Shown: in pieces, positions 8,434-17,707 of the stretch
Layout: every line of letters starts with the position of its first letter
Numbering within the stretch: the stretch's first letter is position 1
NCBI GenBank assembly: GCA_023100825.1
Contig: CP095846.1
Coordinates: 1,364,001-1,428,000 of the forward strand
DNA from: Nocardioidaceae bacterium SCSIO 66511
GTDB lineage: Bacteria; Actinomycetota; Actinomycetes; Propionibacteriales; Nocardioidaceae
DNA length: 64,000 nucleotides
Direction: 5' to 3'
Program-made: the position numbers and the translations under genes
Notes under the pieces: model-generated
What the model was told of the DNA's origin: nothing
What the model saw: the letters and a program-made list of their open reading frames with translations, nothing else
Databases searched by the model: none

Positions 8434-9851
8434 ACGATCTGCACCTTCTCGACGCGACGACTGCGCTTCGGCTGTTCCAGGCCAAGGAGCTGTCGCCCGT
8501 GGAACTGATGCAGGCGGTGATCGACCGACACGTCGGAGTGGGCGAGTCGGTCAATGCATTCACCGAGACCTTCTTCGACGAGGCGCTCGACGCTGCGCGG
8601 GACGCCGAGGCGCGTTACCAGCAAGGCGTGGAGCGGCCGGGTCTGCTCGGTCTTCCCGTGGCGACCAAGGAGAAGCACATGCTCGCTGGGCGGCGTCTCT
8701 CGCAAGGGTTGACGTTCCGCCGCGACGAGATCAGCGAGCTCACTCACCCCGTCGTCGCGCGGATCGTACGCGTCGGAGGCATCGTGCACGCGCGTACGAC
8801 CTCACCGGAGTACAGCTGCGCGACCGTCACGCACAGCCCGTTGTGGGGAGTCACCCGAAACCCCTGGAACCTCGACTACTCGCCGGGTGGTTCATCGGGT
8901 GGCTCCGGTGCCGCGCTCGCCGCCGGACTCACGCCGCTCGCGACTGCGTCGGATATCGCCGGCTCGACACGCATCCCGGCGTCGTTCACCGGCACGGTCG
9001 GTTACAAGGCCCCATACGGTCGCATTCCGGGAGTGCCCCCGATGTCGGCCGATCCGTACCGTGGCGACGGCCCGATGGCGCGCACCGTTGCCGACACTGC
9101 GCTGCTCGCGAACGTCATGCTCGGGCGTGATCCTGACGACCACACGTCGCTGTGGCCCGATGCGAGGATCCGCGTACATGACGACGTCGCAGGCATGCGC
9201 ATTGCGCTGTGCATTCGACTCGGCGACTACCCGGTAACCGCCGAGGTGGAGCAGAACACGTACGCGATTGCCCGGGCACTCTCCGATTGCGGGGCGACCG
9301 TCGAGGAGGTCGAGCTGCCGTGGAGCACTCGCGAGATCGCCGAAACGGCGTTCACGCACTTCGGTCACCTCCTCGCTCCCGCGATGGAAGACGATGTTGC
9401 CGGCCATGAGGATGAGCTCGCCGCGTACACGCGAAGATTCATCGCCGATGCGCGCGAGACCGCCGGACGACACAGGTACATCGACGCCCTTCGCGTCGAG
9501 ACCCGGATGCAGTCCGAACTCGCCTCGGCGATGGCGGGGTTCGATGCGCTCATCTGCCCGACCTCCTGTACGCCCGCGCTCAGCGCCGAAGGCGACTATC
9601 TCGACGGGATCGACGTCGACGGTGTGCATCTCGAGCACTACTGGGAGTCGCATCTGACCTCCCCGTTCAACATCGCCAACCGTTGCCCGGTCCTCGCGGT
9701 TCCGAGCGGCATCGCATCGACGGGCATACCGACCGGCGTACAGATCGTCGGCCATCCGTACGACGACGAGACGGTGTTTCGGGTGGGCGCCGCCGTCGAG
9801 CTGCAACGACCGTGGGGGAACCGCCATCCAGCCATCGAAACCATGAGGTGA
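8430..9851 (+). CDS. Amidase-signature family amidase
   Basis: Ser-cisSer-Lys amidase that hydrolyses a carboxamide (the family includes GatA, AtzF allophanate hydrolase, nicotinamidase-like and aryl amidases). The catalytic lysine is in VATKEKH (about K80), the cis-serine in GGSSGGSGAA (about S155), and the nucleophile in SDIAGSTRIPA (about S179). The usual GGS before the nucleophile is AGS here, a modest deviation. 473 residues. It overlaps the upstream M20 hydrolase by 4 bp and is followed 4 bp later by the DUF3311 gene, so the enzymes and transporter are co-transcribed. Together they suggest stepwise opening of an amide/ureide compound. Confidence 0.88.
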   Translation: MNDLHLLDATTALRLFQAKELSPVELMQAVIDRHVGVGESVNAFTETFFDEALDAARDAEARYQQGVERPGLLGLPVATKEKHMLAGRRLSQGLTFRRDEISELTHPVVARIVRVGGIVHARTTSPEYSCATVTHSPLWGVTRNPWNLDYSPGGSSGGSGAALAAGLTPLATASDIAGSTRIPASFTGTVGYKAPYGRIPGVPPMSADPYRGDGPMARTVADTALLANVMLGRDPDDHTSLWPDARIRVHDDVAGMRIALCIRLGDYPVTAEVEQNTYAIARALSDCGATVEEVELPWSTREIAETAFTHFGHLLAPAMEDDVAGHEDELAAYTRRFIADARETAGRHRYIDALRVETRMQSELASAMAGFDALICPTSCTPALSAEGDYLDGIDVDGVHLEHYWESHLTSPFNIANRCPVLAVPSGIASTGIPTGVQIVGHPYDDETVFRVGAAVELQRPWGNRHPAIETMR

Positions 9852-9855
9852 GTCG

Positions 9856-10086
9856 ATGAGTCAGCGATCGTTTCGAACGTTGTTCGTGGTGATCTGTGTG
9901 ATCACCTTCGTGCCGGTGATGTTTCCGGTGTTCGAGCTAGCGAACAGCGCGACACCCATTGTCGCCGGACTTCCGTTCGGCTTCTTCTGGGTCGTGCTGT
10001 GGGTCCTGATCGTCGCGGTCTGCGTGGCGTTCCTGTACCGCATCGACCCGGACAACCAGGGTGAGGAGGACAATCATCATGGCTGA
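9856..10086 (+). CDS. Small membrane protein DUF3311
   Basis: 76 residues with two predicted membrane helices (about 8-30 and 38-62) and a short charged tail. DUF3311 proteins are regularly encoded immediately before a sodium-solute symporter and are thought to be its small accessory subunit, as here, where the symporter start overlaps by 8 bp. Role in assembly or activity is inferred from context only. Confidence 0.85.
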   Translation: MSQRSFRTLFVVICVITFVPVMFPVFELANSATPIVAGLPFGFFWVVLWVLIVAVCVAFLYRIDPDNQGEEDNHHG

Positions 10087-11539
10087 CTGGCAGTTCGCAA
10101 TGGCGATCATGATCGCCTACCTCGCGATCGCTCTCGTGATCGGTGTCCTGGCGGGCAAGGGTCGCGGCGGCTCGCTCTCGGAGTTCGTCGTCGCCGATCG
10201 ATCGCTCGGCTTCGTCGTGACGGCGTTCCTGATGGGTGGCGCGGTCTTCAGCGCTTTCTCGTTCCTGGGCGCCCCCGGCTGGGCGTACGCGCAGGGCGCT
10301 CCGGCGTACTACATCATCGTGTACACGGCATTCGGCATCCTGCCGTGGTACATCATCGGCCCGAAGATCGGCCGAATCGGCAAGAAGCTCAACCTGTACA
10401 CGATGTCAGGCTTCTTCTACGCTCGGTATCCCAACAAGACCGTACCGGTACTCGTTGCAGTCATCGCGCTGCTCGGGTTCATCCAGTACCTCGCCACCCA
10501 GATGAAGGGCATGGCGTACGTCTTCAACGTCATGACCGACGACACTGTGCCGTTCAAGCTCGGCGCGCTGATCGCGTACGGGATCGTGGTCATCTACGTG
10601 GCGACGGGCGGACTGCGCGCCGCCGCCTGGTCAGACGTGTTCCAGGGTGCCCTGATGGTCATCGTGGCTTGGGTCGTGGGCATCGCTGTCGTGCGCGAGC
10701 TGCACGACAGCAGTACGTCGATGTTCGATGCGATCGCCGCCGACAACCCGGGATTCCTCGAGATCGGTCACGCGGGATCGACGATGTCGCCTACCGGTTA
10801 CACGACGACGATCCTGGTGTCCTTGATCGGTCTGCTGATGTGGCCGCATCTGTTCTCCAAGTCGTACTCGTCAAGGCCGCGTACCATCAAGCAGACCGTG
10901 ATCGTCTACCCGATCTTCGCGTTGTTTCTGGTGCCGCTGTTGTTGGCCGGCTTCGCGGCGGTCGGCATCGTCGAGCCAGATACGGTACTGCCCGATGAGA
11001 TCCTGCCGTACCTGATCACGACCGTGCTCGACATGCCGGGCTGGCTGTACGGGCTGGTCGGAGCCGGCGCCCTTGCGGCCGCGATGTCCTCGGCAGATGC
11101 GATCACGCACAGCGCAGCGCTCGAGGTGACGGATGGCCTGATCCGCAAGGTGAAAGAGGACATCTCCGAACGCACTACCCTGCTGATCATGCGCTCCGCG
11201 GTCGTGATCATCGGCGCGGCGGCGTACCTGATCGCGATCTACGGCGGGCAGGGGCTCATCGACCTGCTGCTCGGCGCATACGGTTCGATCGTTCAGTTCG
11301 CCCCGGGTGTCTACTGTGCGCTGTACTGGCGACGGGCGACCGCGGCCGGAGTGACCGCGGGTCTGCTCGTCGGTGCGGCGCTGAACTACTTCTTCCAGTA
11401 TGGCCCGGACACCACCCCGTACGACATCCATCCCGGCATCATCGGGCTCATCGCGAACGTCGTCGTGATGGTCGCTGTCTCGTACGCCACGCCGGCGCAC
11501 GAACGCGAGAAGGTCGATGAGTACGTCGCGGCGCGATGA
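10079..11539 (+). CDS. Sodium:solute symporter (SSS family) permease
   Basis: Multi-spanning inner-membrane transporter, 486 residues with about 13 hydrophobic helices, starting MADWQFAMAIMIAYLAIALV. Typical SSS features: a loop FSFLGAPGWAYAQG after helix 2, a conserved ATGGLRAAAWSDVFQG region at about 180, and LVGAGALAAAMSSADA at about 330. It couples Na+ (or H+) influx to uptake of an organic solute, here most likely the substrate of the M20 hydrolase and amidase encoded just upstream. The overlap with DUF3311 argues for coupled translation; the ATG at 10079 follows a GAGGAGG site. Convergent with the LysR gene, 4 bp between stops. Confidence 0.88.
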   Translation: MADWQFAMAIMIAYLAIALVIGVLAGKGRGGSLSEFVVADRSLGFVVTAFLMGGAVFSAFSFLGAPGWAYAQGAPAYYIIVYTAFGILPWYIIGPKIGRIGKKLNLYTMSGFFYARYPNKTVPVLVAVIALLGFIQYLATQMKGMAYVFNVMTDDTVPFKLGALIAYGIVVIYVATGGLRAAAWSDVFQGALMVIVAWVVGIAVVRELHDSSTSMFDAIAADNPGFLEIGHAGSTMSPTGYTTTILVSLIGLLMWPHLFSKSYSSRPRTIKQTVIVYPIFALFLVPLLLAGFAAVGIVEPDTVLPDEILPYLITTVLDMPGWLYGLVGAGALAAAMSSADAITHSAALEVTDGLIRKVKEDISERTTLLIMRSAVVIIGAAAYLIAIYGGQGLIDLLLGAYGSIVQFAPGVYCALYWRRATAAGVTAGLLVGAALNYFFQYGPDTTPYDIHPGIIGLIANVVVMVAVSYATPAHEREKVDEYVAAR

Positions 11540-11543
11540 GCGG

Positions 11544-12461
11544 TCAGTCCTCGCCGTAGAGGCTGCGGCACACCTGCTCGAAGGCGAGGGCGCGCCGGGT
11601 CGGGCGTACGTCGCTCGGTCGGACGAGCATCAGCTCGATCGGCGGCAGCTCGTCGGCGAGGCGGATCGGCACCACGCTGTCGCCGGTGTAGGTGAGATCG
11701 TGCTGGAGGCGTTGGTTGAGTAGCGCGTATCCGTGCCCGCGGGCGACGAACGAGCGCACCGTCTCGTAGCCGACGAGGCGATGTCGCACGTTCGGCGTCA
11801 CTCCGACGAGCCGGAACAGGCTCTCGTAGTACTCGCGGCTGTGCGGTAGGTCGAGCAAGATGAGTGGATCGTCCTCGAGTTCGCGAAGCGCGACGGGAGT
11901 CTCGGGGTGCTTCGCGAGCGGGTGCTCACGCGAGACGATCACATGTGGGGGTATGCGCTGCAGCACCTCGGCGCTGAAGCCGCGAGCCAGACCGAGACCG
12001 TACGTCAGCGCGATCTCGCAACGGCCGGAGCGAAGCGCCTCCTGCTGATCGGCTAGGTCGGATTCGTGGATAGTCACCTCGAGTTCCGGATAGCGTCGCT
12101 CCAGCTCATCGAGGATCAGCGGCAGGCGTACGGATGCGAGCGGACCGAACACTCCGACCGAAAGCACGCCGACGGGTGACTTCGCGAGCCCTTGTGCGGC
12201 TTCGTACAGCGAGTCGGCGTGCTCGAGGAAGACGGCGAGGTCGCGTGCGAACTGGGCGCCGGCGGCGGTCAGCCGGAGCGCGCGGGTGCTCTGTCGCATG
12301 AACAGCTGTACGCCGAGCGCCCGCTCGAGTTGAGACATCGCCGTCGAAAGCGCAGACTGCGTGATCAGCAGCTCGCGTGCGGCGGCGGTCATACTTTCTG
12401 CGTCGGCAACCGCGGCGAAGTAGCGCAGCTGGGTCAACGTGAACTGCGTCGATGACGACAT
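11544..12461 (-). CDS. LysR family transcriptional regulator
   Basis: 305 residues: N-terminal winged helix (about 5-65; LTQLRYFAAVADAESMTAAARELLITQSALSTAMSQLE in pieces is the classic LysR helix-turn-helix) and a periplasmic-binding-like effector domain (about 95-300). Start ATG 12461 is preceded by TATCGT at 6 nt, so probably leaderless. It is divergent from the TctC gene (111 bp apart) and convergent with the symporter operon, so it likely governs one or both parts of this catabolic island in response to a pathway intermediate. A TGCCCG-TC-CGGGCA palindrome lies in the intergenic region. Confidence 0.88.
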   Translation of the reverse strand: MSSSTQFTLTQLRYFAAVADAESMTAAARELLITQSALSTAMSQLERALGVQLFMRQSTRALRLTAAGAQFARDLAVFLEHADSLYEAAQGLAKSPVGVLSVGVFGPLASVRLPLILDELERRYPELEVTIHESDLADQQEALRSGRCEIALTYGLGLARGFSAEVLQRIPPHVIVSREHPLAKHPETPVALRELEDDPLILLDLPHSREYYESLFRLVGVTPNVRHRLVGYETVRSFVARGHGYALLNQRLQHDLTYTGDSVVPIRLADELPPIELMLVRPSDVRPTRRALAFEQVCRSLYGED

Positions 12462-12479
12462 GGTCCGACGATATGCCGG

Positions 12480-12493
12480 TGCCCGTCCGGGCA
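12480..12493. promoter_or_regulatory. Palindrome between lysR and tctC
   Basis: Perfect TGCCCG-TC-CGGGCA dyad, 18 nt upstream of the LysR start. Candidate operator for LysR autoregulation or control of the divergent binding-protein gene; the usual T-N11-A spacing of LysR boxes is not evident, so only tentative. Confidence 0.35.
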
Positions 12494-12572
12494 GAGTTCG
12501 GCGCATTCGAACCGATACTGAGCGGTGCCATTAGGCTGATAGGTGGGTACGACGACGAGGTGGGAGGACCCG

Positions 12573-13514
12573 ATGATCCGACCGAGGCAGGTCGCTGCGA
12601 TCGCGGCGGTGGCCCTGGTGATGACGGCATGCGCGTCCGATGAGGACGATCCGCGCGCATCCGACGGTGACACGACCGTCGAAGTCGTCAACGCGTACGC
12701 GCCCGGTTCGCCCGGCGCCGCCGGCGCCAAGGCGCTCGTCGACCAGACCGGGCCCGCTCTCGGCGGGGAGTCCAGCCTCAGCAACGGTGACGCCGCGGCC
12801 CCGCTGGCGGCGGTCGCCGAGGCCGAGGCCGACGGACTGACGGTCGGCGTGGCTCCGAGCTCCGCATTGACGCTCCAACCGCAGGTGTCCGAGGTCGGCT
12901 ACGGCCTCGATGATTTCGAGCCGGTGTTGCTGACGTCGTCGCAGCCGGTCGTACTCGCCGTCGAGCAGGATGCTTCGTACGACAAGCTGCGCGACCTCGT
13001 CGCCATCTCCAAGGAGCTGACCACCAAGGTGGCGAGCACCGGGCGACAGACCCCGCAGGGCGTCGACGCGGCGATGTTCGCGAAGAAGTCGGGCGCCGAC
13101 ATCGTGCAGAAACGGTTCGCCGACGACAAGGAGTCCGTACAAGCGCTGGTCCGCGGTAAGGCAGATGTCACGGTCACGACTGCGGCCGCGGCGATCGGGC
13201 CCGAGCAGTCCGGTGACATCCGGGTTCTGGGAGTCTTCACGCCCAAGCCGATCGATGCCTTCCCCGATGCGCCGACGATGCGCAGCAGCGGATACGACAT
13301 CGCCTTCGGTGTCGACAATGTCGTCGTCGCACCGAAGGGCACGAGCGAAGAGGGCGTCCGTACGCTGCGCGATGCGTTCAAGGAGGCCGCATCATCCGGT
13401 GAGTACCAGCAGTTCCTCACCAAGAACGCGTACACCGCGAAGGCCATCTCCGGCCCGGCGCTGCGTACTTACCTCGCCAAGCAGGCAGCCCAGTACAAGA
13501 ACGTGCGCCAGTAG
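12573..13514 (+). CDS. TctC/Bug-type solute-binding lipoprotein
   Basis: Extracytoplasmic binding protein of the tripartite tricarboxylate transporter family, 313 residues. Lipoprotein signal with lipobox VMTAC (lipidated Cys 20); mature part shows the VGVAPSSALTLQPQ, KELTTKVASTGRQTPQGVDAAMF and ALVRGKADVTVTTAAA pattern of Bug proteins. Start ATG 12573 has a GGGAGG site; an earlier ATG would put ten polar residues before the signal. No TctA/TctB membrane genes are in the window, so it is an orphan binding protein that may work with a distant permease or as a sensor. Sits between a LysR gene and an amidohydrolase gene. Confidence 0.8.
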   Translation: MIRPRQVAAIAAVALVMTACASDEDDPRASDGDTTVEVVNAYAPGSPGAAGAKALVDQTGPALGGESSLSNGDAAAPLAAVAEAEADGLTVGVAPSSALTLQPQVSEVGYGLDDFEPVLLTSSQPVVLAVEQDASYDKLRDLVAISKELTTKVASTGRQTPQGVDAAMFAKKSGADIVQKRFADDKESVQALVRGKADVTVTTAAAAIGPEQSGDIRVLGVFTPKPIDAFPDAPTMRSSGYDIAFGVDNVVVAPKGTSEEGVRTLRDAFKEAASSGEYQQFLTKNAYTAKAISGPALRTYLAKQAAQYKNVRQ

Positions 13515-13564
13515 GTTGCGTCGTACCAACAAGGGCGATCCGCAGGATCGCGTAGCGATGACGG

Positions 13565-14725
13565 CTACGCGACTCGCCCCGCGCGGATCACGGTCCGCTC
13601 GGCCGGATGCGTCACCACGGCCTCGGCCGGTGTGGTGACCGGCACCGCGACCAGATCCGCGGGCGCCCCCGTAGCGATGCCGCGGTCGTCAATACCGAGC
13701 AGCCGCCGGCCGCCGAGAGTCGCCGCCTCCAAGGCAAGCTCGATGTCGGGGTCGCGCCGGAACGTGCTCCGGTACGCGAGGTGCATGGCGCGTTCGAGCA
13801 TGTCGCCGCTGCCGTACGGGCCCCAGAGGTCGCGGATGCCGTCGTGCCCGCACGCGACCGTGACGCCCGTACTGCGGAGCGTCTTCACCGGTGGTACGGG
13901 GAAGCTGTAGACGGCTCCGGTCACGATCGCCACCCCGGCCTCGGCGAGCACGTCGGCGATCGAGTTCTGCTGACGATCGTCGAGATCGCCGAAGGCGTAC
14001 GCATGGCTGACTGCGACCCGCCCGCCCAGCGACAGGGCCTTCGTCCGTTCGGCGATGAGCTCGAGCTCCCACGCGCCGAGCGTGCCGCCGTCGTGAAGGT
14101 GGATGTCGACAGCGAGATCGTGTCGCTCGGCGATACCGAACACGATGTCGAGGTGGCGTACTGGGTCGCGATCCATGCCCGCAGGGTCGATGCCGCCGAT
14201 CGCCTCGACACCGGCGTCGGCAGCCGCGGCCAACAGGGCTTCGGTCCCCGGTGTCGCGAGTATCCCGTGTTGCGGGAACGCGACCTGCTGTACCTCGACA
14301 GTGCCGACCCGATCGACGCCTTCGCGCACGGCCTCGATACCGCGCAGACCCACGTCGGGGTCGACGTCGGTGTGCGTACGCGCGTGCGTCGTGCCGTACG
14401 ACGCCATCGTCTCCAGCAGCGCGACGATCCGCTCGACCGACGGGATGGCGAGCTCGCCGCGCCGGTCGCGGTCGTTGGAGATGCGCTCGGCGAGCGCGTC
14501 GCCCGCCGAGTGCGGCACCCAAGGTCCGCCGTAGAGAGTCTTGTCGAGATGGCAGTGAGCCTCGACGAAGGTCGGCAGCAGCACCTGCCCGGTCACGTCG
14601 AGGGTTTCGGCGTCGGTAGGGGGTTCCACCCGGCCGACGGCATCGATCACTCCGTCGCGGATGAGAACGTTGCCGATCGCGCCGTGACCCCATACGTACG
14701 CGCCACGTAGAAAGAGGTTTGCCAT
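13565..14725 (-). CDS. Cytosine deaminase-like amidohydrolase
   Basis: Metal-dependent amidohydrolase-superfamily enzyme of the bacterial cytosine deaminase group, which deaminates or dechlorinates/hydrolyses C-N bonds in pyrimidines and triazines. Ligand motifs: HCHLDKT (57-63), HLHD (209-212), SHAYAF (240-245) and GHDGIRD (293-299), matching the order HxH, H, H, D. 386 residues, a normal length. A TACGCT box 6 nt before ATG 14725 suggests a leaderless transcript. It is monocistronic, convergent with tctC, and close to the amidase/carbamoylase operon, so it may provide the ring compound those enzymes open, but substrate is not assignable. No signal peptide; cytoplasmic. Confidence 0.82.
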   Translation of the reverse strand: MANLFLRGAYVWGHGAIGNVLIRDGVIDAVGRVEPPTDAETLDVTGQVLLPTFVEAHCHLDKTLYGGPWVPHSAGDALAERISNDRDRRGELAIPSVERIVALLETMASYGTTHARTHTDVDPDVGLRGIEAVREGVDRVGTVEVQQVAFPQHGILATPGTEALLAAAADAGVEAIGGIDPAGMDRDPVRHLDIVFGIAERHDLAVDIHLHDGGTLGAWELELIAERTKALSLGGRVAVSHAYAFGDLDDRQQNSIADVLAEAGVAIVTGAVYSFPVPPVKTLRSTGVTVACGHDGIRDLWGPYGSGDMLERAMHLAYRSTFRRDPDIELALEAATLGGRRLLGIDDRGIATGAPADLVAVPVTTPAEAVVTHPAERTVIRAGRVA

Positions 14726-14757
14726 CGCCGCAGCGTAGCGGGATTGACGCCGGAGAG

Positions 14758-15579
14758 TTACGCCAATAGCCGGAGAAGCCGCTCGACCTCGGCGGCGACT
14801 GCTTCGCGCCCCGGGCCGAGATACTTGCGGGGGTCGACCAGATCGTCGTCGGTAAGTGCCTCGCGTACGGCGGCGGTGAACCGCTTGTTCAGCTGGGTCG
14901 CGATGTTGATCTTGCGCATGCCGTGACGTACGGCCGACACGAGTCCGTCGTCGGGTACGCCGGACGATCCGTGCAACACCAGCGGCACATCGACGGTCGT
15001 CGCGAGCCGTGCGATCAGATCATCGTCCAGTACTGCATCGCGAGTGAGCATCGCATGCGACGAACCGACCGCGACCGCAAGTGCATCGACATCCGTCGCC
15101 GCGACGTACGCTGCCGCATCCTGCGGATCGGTGCGTACGCCCGGGGCATGGACGCCGTCCTTGCCGCCGACCTCACCGAGCTCGGCCTCGACCGACACGT
15201 CCCGGGCATGGCAGTAGCCGACGACGTCGCGGGTCGCGGCGACGTTCGCGTCGTGCGACAGCGCAGACGCGTCGAACATCACCGAGGGCACGCCGATCCG
15301 TACCGCTTCCTCAACGAGAGCCGTCGACGTTGCGTGATCAAGATGCACGGTGACCGCGGCGCTGCTCGACTCGGCGACGGCAAGACAGGCCCGCAGAATC
15401 GGCTCGAGTCCGCGGTGGTATCGCGCGGTGTTCTCCGAAACCTGAAGCACCACGGGGCGTCCGGCCGCCTCGGCGCCCGCGACGATCGCTTCGGCGTGTT
15501 CGAGCTGGATGACGTTGAATGCGCCGAGAGCTCCAGGCGCGGACTTGCCGATGAGATCGGCCAACGGAGTGAGGGGCAT
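14758..15579 (-). CDS. Class II fructose/tagatose-bisphosphate aldolase (GatY/KbaY/AgaY type)
   Basis: Zn-dependent aldolase splitting a ketohexose 1,6-bisphosphate into dihydroxyacetone phosphate and glyceraldehyde 3-phosphate. Visible: catalytic Asp and first Zn ligand in HLDHATS (D81/H82), EAELGEVGGKDG (131-142), the second Zn His in GSSHAM (175), the third in LHGSSG (203) and phosphate-binding KINIATQLN (223-231). 273 residues, the short length of tagatose-type enzymes rather than the roughly 340 of housekeeping Fba. Last gene of a five-gene minus-strand operon; its ATG overlaps the stop of the kinase gene by 1 nt. With the adjacent kinase, deacetylase and SIS protein, the natural substrate is most likely tagatose 1,6-bisphosphate. 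Confidence 0.87.
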   Translation of the reverse strand: MPLTPLADLIGKSAPGALGAFNVIQLEHAEAIVAGAEAAGRPVVLQVSENTARYHRGLEPILRACLAVAESSSAAVTVHLDHATSTALVEEAVRIGVPSVMFDASALSHDANVAATRDVVGYCHARDVSVEAELGEVGGKDGVHAPGVRTDPQDAAAYVAATDVDALAVAVGSSHAMLTRDAVLDDDLIARLATTVDVPLVLHGSSGVPDDGLVSAVRHGMRKINIATQLNKRFTAAVREALTDDDLVDPRKYLGPGREAVAAEVERLLRLLA

Positions 15580-16496
15580 CAGGTTCTCTCCTCGTCACGT
15601 TGCGTGGTGATACCGGTGCGGAGACTCGCGCGCACCGCAGCGTCGATCTGGCCGGCCACAGGTGCGACGACGGCTGCTCCCGAGGTCGCCACCGCGTCGA
15701 CGAGCAGCGTATGCCAGTCGTCAGAGTCGCGCGCGAGCTGGGAGATGACTGCTGCCGCGGCGGCGTCTCCCGCGCCGGTCGGGTTGCCGTCGACGCGTCG
15801 AGCCGGTGTTGCATGCCGTACCTCATCCGCGGTGACGGCGGTCATCCCCTCGGCACCGCGAGTCGCGATCACGGCGCGTACGCCGGCGTCCACGACCGAT
15901 CTGCAGGCGTCGAGCCAGTCGTCCGTATCGGGTGCCAGGGCTCGTACCTCGTCGGCGTTGGGCATCAGCACTACGCCGGGTACGCGAGCTGCCAGCCTCA
16001 GCGCCTCGCCGTCGGCGTCGACCACGACGGGTACGCCCGCCGCGACTGCGAGTCTCGCGAGCCGTGCCGGCAGGCCAGGATCCGCTCCACCGGGCAGGCT
16101 GCCGGATACGACGAGTCCACGCGCATCGACGAGCGCCGCCTCGACCTGCTCGGCCAGCGCGTCATCGGCACCTGGCTCGAGCTCGTGCCCGCGCTCCCAG
16201 AAGGCAGTGGTCTCGGCTCCGTGCACGACGAGGGTCCGGCGTACGCGGGGGAGTGCGTCGATCAGCTCGTTGGAGATGCCGTCGGCGTCGAGCGCCGCGG
16301 CGAAGCCGGCATCGCCAAAGCCCAACGCATGCACGTCTTCGCCGAACTGGCCGAGCACCCGGGCAACGTTGATGCCTTTGCCGCCGGCGCGCTCTTGTAC
16401 CTCGGCGACCCGATGCACCTTACCGAGCTCGACTCCCGGCACGACGTACGTCACGTCGTACGCGGGGTTCGGAGTGACCGTCAGGAAGTGAGCCAC
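15579..16496 (-). CDS. PfkB-family 1-phosphofructokinase / tagatose-6-phosphate kinase
   Basis: Phosphorylates a ketohexose phosphate with ATP. The opening TVTPNPAYDVTY, the GGKGINVARVL glycine motif (39-49) and the C-terminal NPTGAGDA with the catalytic Asp (about 250) are diagnostic of the LacC/FruK/PfkB subgroup of ribokinases. 305 residues. It overlaps nagA upstream by 16 bp and the aldolase downstream by 1 nt, so translation is probably coupled. FruK (fructose 1-phosphate) and LacC/AgaZ (tagatose 6-phosphate) look alike at this level; the operon context favours tagatose 6-phosphate. Confidence 0.85.
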   Translation of the reverse strand: MAHFLTVTPNPAYDVTYVVPGVELGKVHRVAEVQERAGGKGINVARVLGQFGEDVHALGFGDAGFAAALDADGISNELIDALPRVRRTLVVHGAETTAFWERGHELEPGADDALAEQVEAALVDARGLVVSGSLPGGADPGLPARLARLAVAAGVPVVVDADGEALRLAARVPGVVLMPNADEVRALAPDTDDWLDACRSVVDAGVRAVIATRGAEGMTAVTADEVRHATPARRVDGNPTGAGDAAAAAVISQLARDSDDWHTLLVDAVATSGAAVVAPVAGQIDAAVRASLRTGITTQRDEERT

Positions 16497-17650
16497 TGGC
16501 CCTGTCGCATCACGCGCTGGACGGTGAGCCGGTGGTCGGTGACGAGCACATCCGCGACGCGGCCGGGGAGCAGCGCGCCGTGGCTGTCGTCGACGCCGAT
16601 CGCGCGGGCCGGGGTATGACTCGCGGCGCGCACGGCGTCGATCAGTGGGACGCCGATCTCGTTGACGCAGCGAGCGACGTTCTCGATCAGCCGGCTCGTA
16701 CCTCCCGCGATCGAGCCGAACTCGCCGTCGTCGTCAACGAGCCGGGCGAGACCGTCGCGTACGCCGACCCGCTGACCGCCGAGCTCGTACTCGCCGTCGG
16801 CCATGCCCGCGGCGGCCATCGCATCGGTCACCAGCGCGATCTGACCTCGGGCGATCGAGAACGCGAGCCGGACGAAGCCGGCATCGAGGTGTTGTCCGTC
16901 GGCGATCAGCTCGATCACTGCATTGCCGGTCGACGCGGCGACCAGCGACGCTCCGACCGGACCGGTGGCGCGATGGTGGAACGGCGGCATCCCGTTCGCG
17001 AGATGGGTGACGACGGCGTCTCCTTCGAGGGCGTCGATGGCCGCGGCGAATGAGTCGTAGTCGGCATCGCTGTGCCCGAGAGCCACGGTGACGTCGCGGT
17101 CGTGCAGCACCTTCGCCGTACGTTCGTAGCCGGGCCGCTCCGGAGCGATCGTCATCATCGAAACGGTGCCGTCGGCGGCATCGAGGATTCGGCTCGCAAC
17201 CGCGGGGTCGGGGTCGATGATCTGGGCCGGATCCTGAGCTCCACAACGAACCTCGGACAGGAACGGACCTTCGAGGTGTACGCCCGCCACCACGCCCGCG
17301 CGTACGAGGGGCGCCAACGCCGCCACCTGTGCGACGAGATCGTCGGCCGAAGCGGTGACCAGACTCGCCACGACACTCGTCGTACCGTGGCGGTGATGGT
17401 GCTCGGCCGCCGCAGTCGCCTCGGTCGGGTCAGTGGTCGTGAAGCGCGCGCCGCCGCCACCGTGGCAGTGCATGTCGACGAGGCCGGGGAGCAGCGTGCC
17501 CATCGGGTCGGGCAGTGTGGTGCCCGGGTGTTCGTCGTTCCATGCCGAGGCGGGCAACACCGCGACGATCCGATCACCGTCGACCTCGACGACACCGTCG
17601 TCGATGACGGACTCCGGCGTGACGACGCGACCCCGTAACGGCATGGTCAT
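16481..17650 (-). CDS. nagA: N-acetylhexosamine-6-phosphate deacetylase
   Basis: Removes acetate from N-acetylglucosamine 6-phosphate or N-acetylgalactosamine 6-phosphate. All key residues are visible: H61 and H63 in DMHCHGGGG, metal-binding E127 in HLEGPF, H193 in GHSDA, H216 in THLANGMPP, substrate loop ADGQHL, and catalytic D276 in VTDAMAAAG. 389 residues. Start ATG 17650; an ATG two codons later is equally possible. It follows the ROK kinase gene after 57 bp and overlaps the PfkB kinase gene. NagA and AgaA are not separable by eye; neighbours argue for the galactosamine version (AgaA function). Confidence 0.92.
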   Translation of the reverse strand: MTMPLRGRVVTPESVIDDGVVEVDGDRIVAVLPASAWNDEHPGTTLPDPMGTLLPGLVDMHCHGGGGARFTTTDPTEATAAAEHHHRHGTTSVVASLVTASADDLVAQVAALAPLVRAGVVAGVHLEGPFLSEVRCGAQDPAQIIDPDPAVASRILDAADGTVSMMTIAPERPGYERTAKVLHDRDVTVALGHSDADYDSFAAAIDALEGDAVVTHLANGMPPFHHRATGPVGASLVAASTGNAVIELIADGQHLDAGFVRLAFSIARGQIALVTDAMAAAGMADGEYELGGQRVGVRDGLARLVDDDGEFGSIAGGTSRLIENVARCVNEIGVPLIDAVRAASHTPARAIGVDDSHGALLPGRVADVLVTDHRLTVQRVMRQGQWLTS

Positions 17651-17707
17651 CGGATCGGCTCCGCGTTCATCGGGTGGTCTCGACGTGGTTCGGGTCGCAT
17701 GCAGTCG

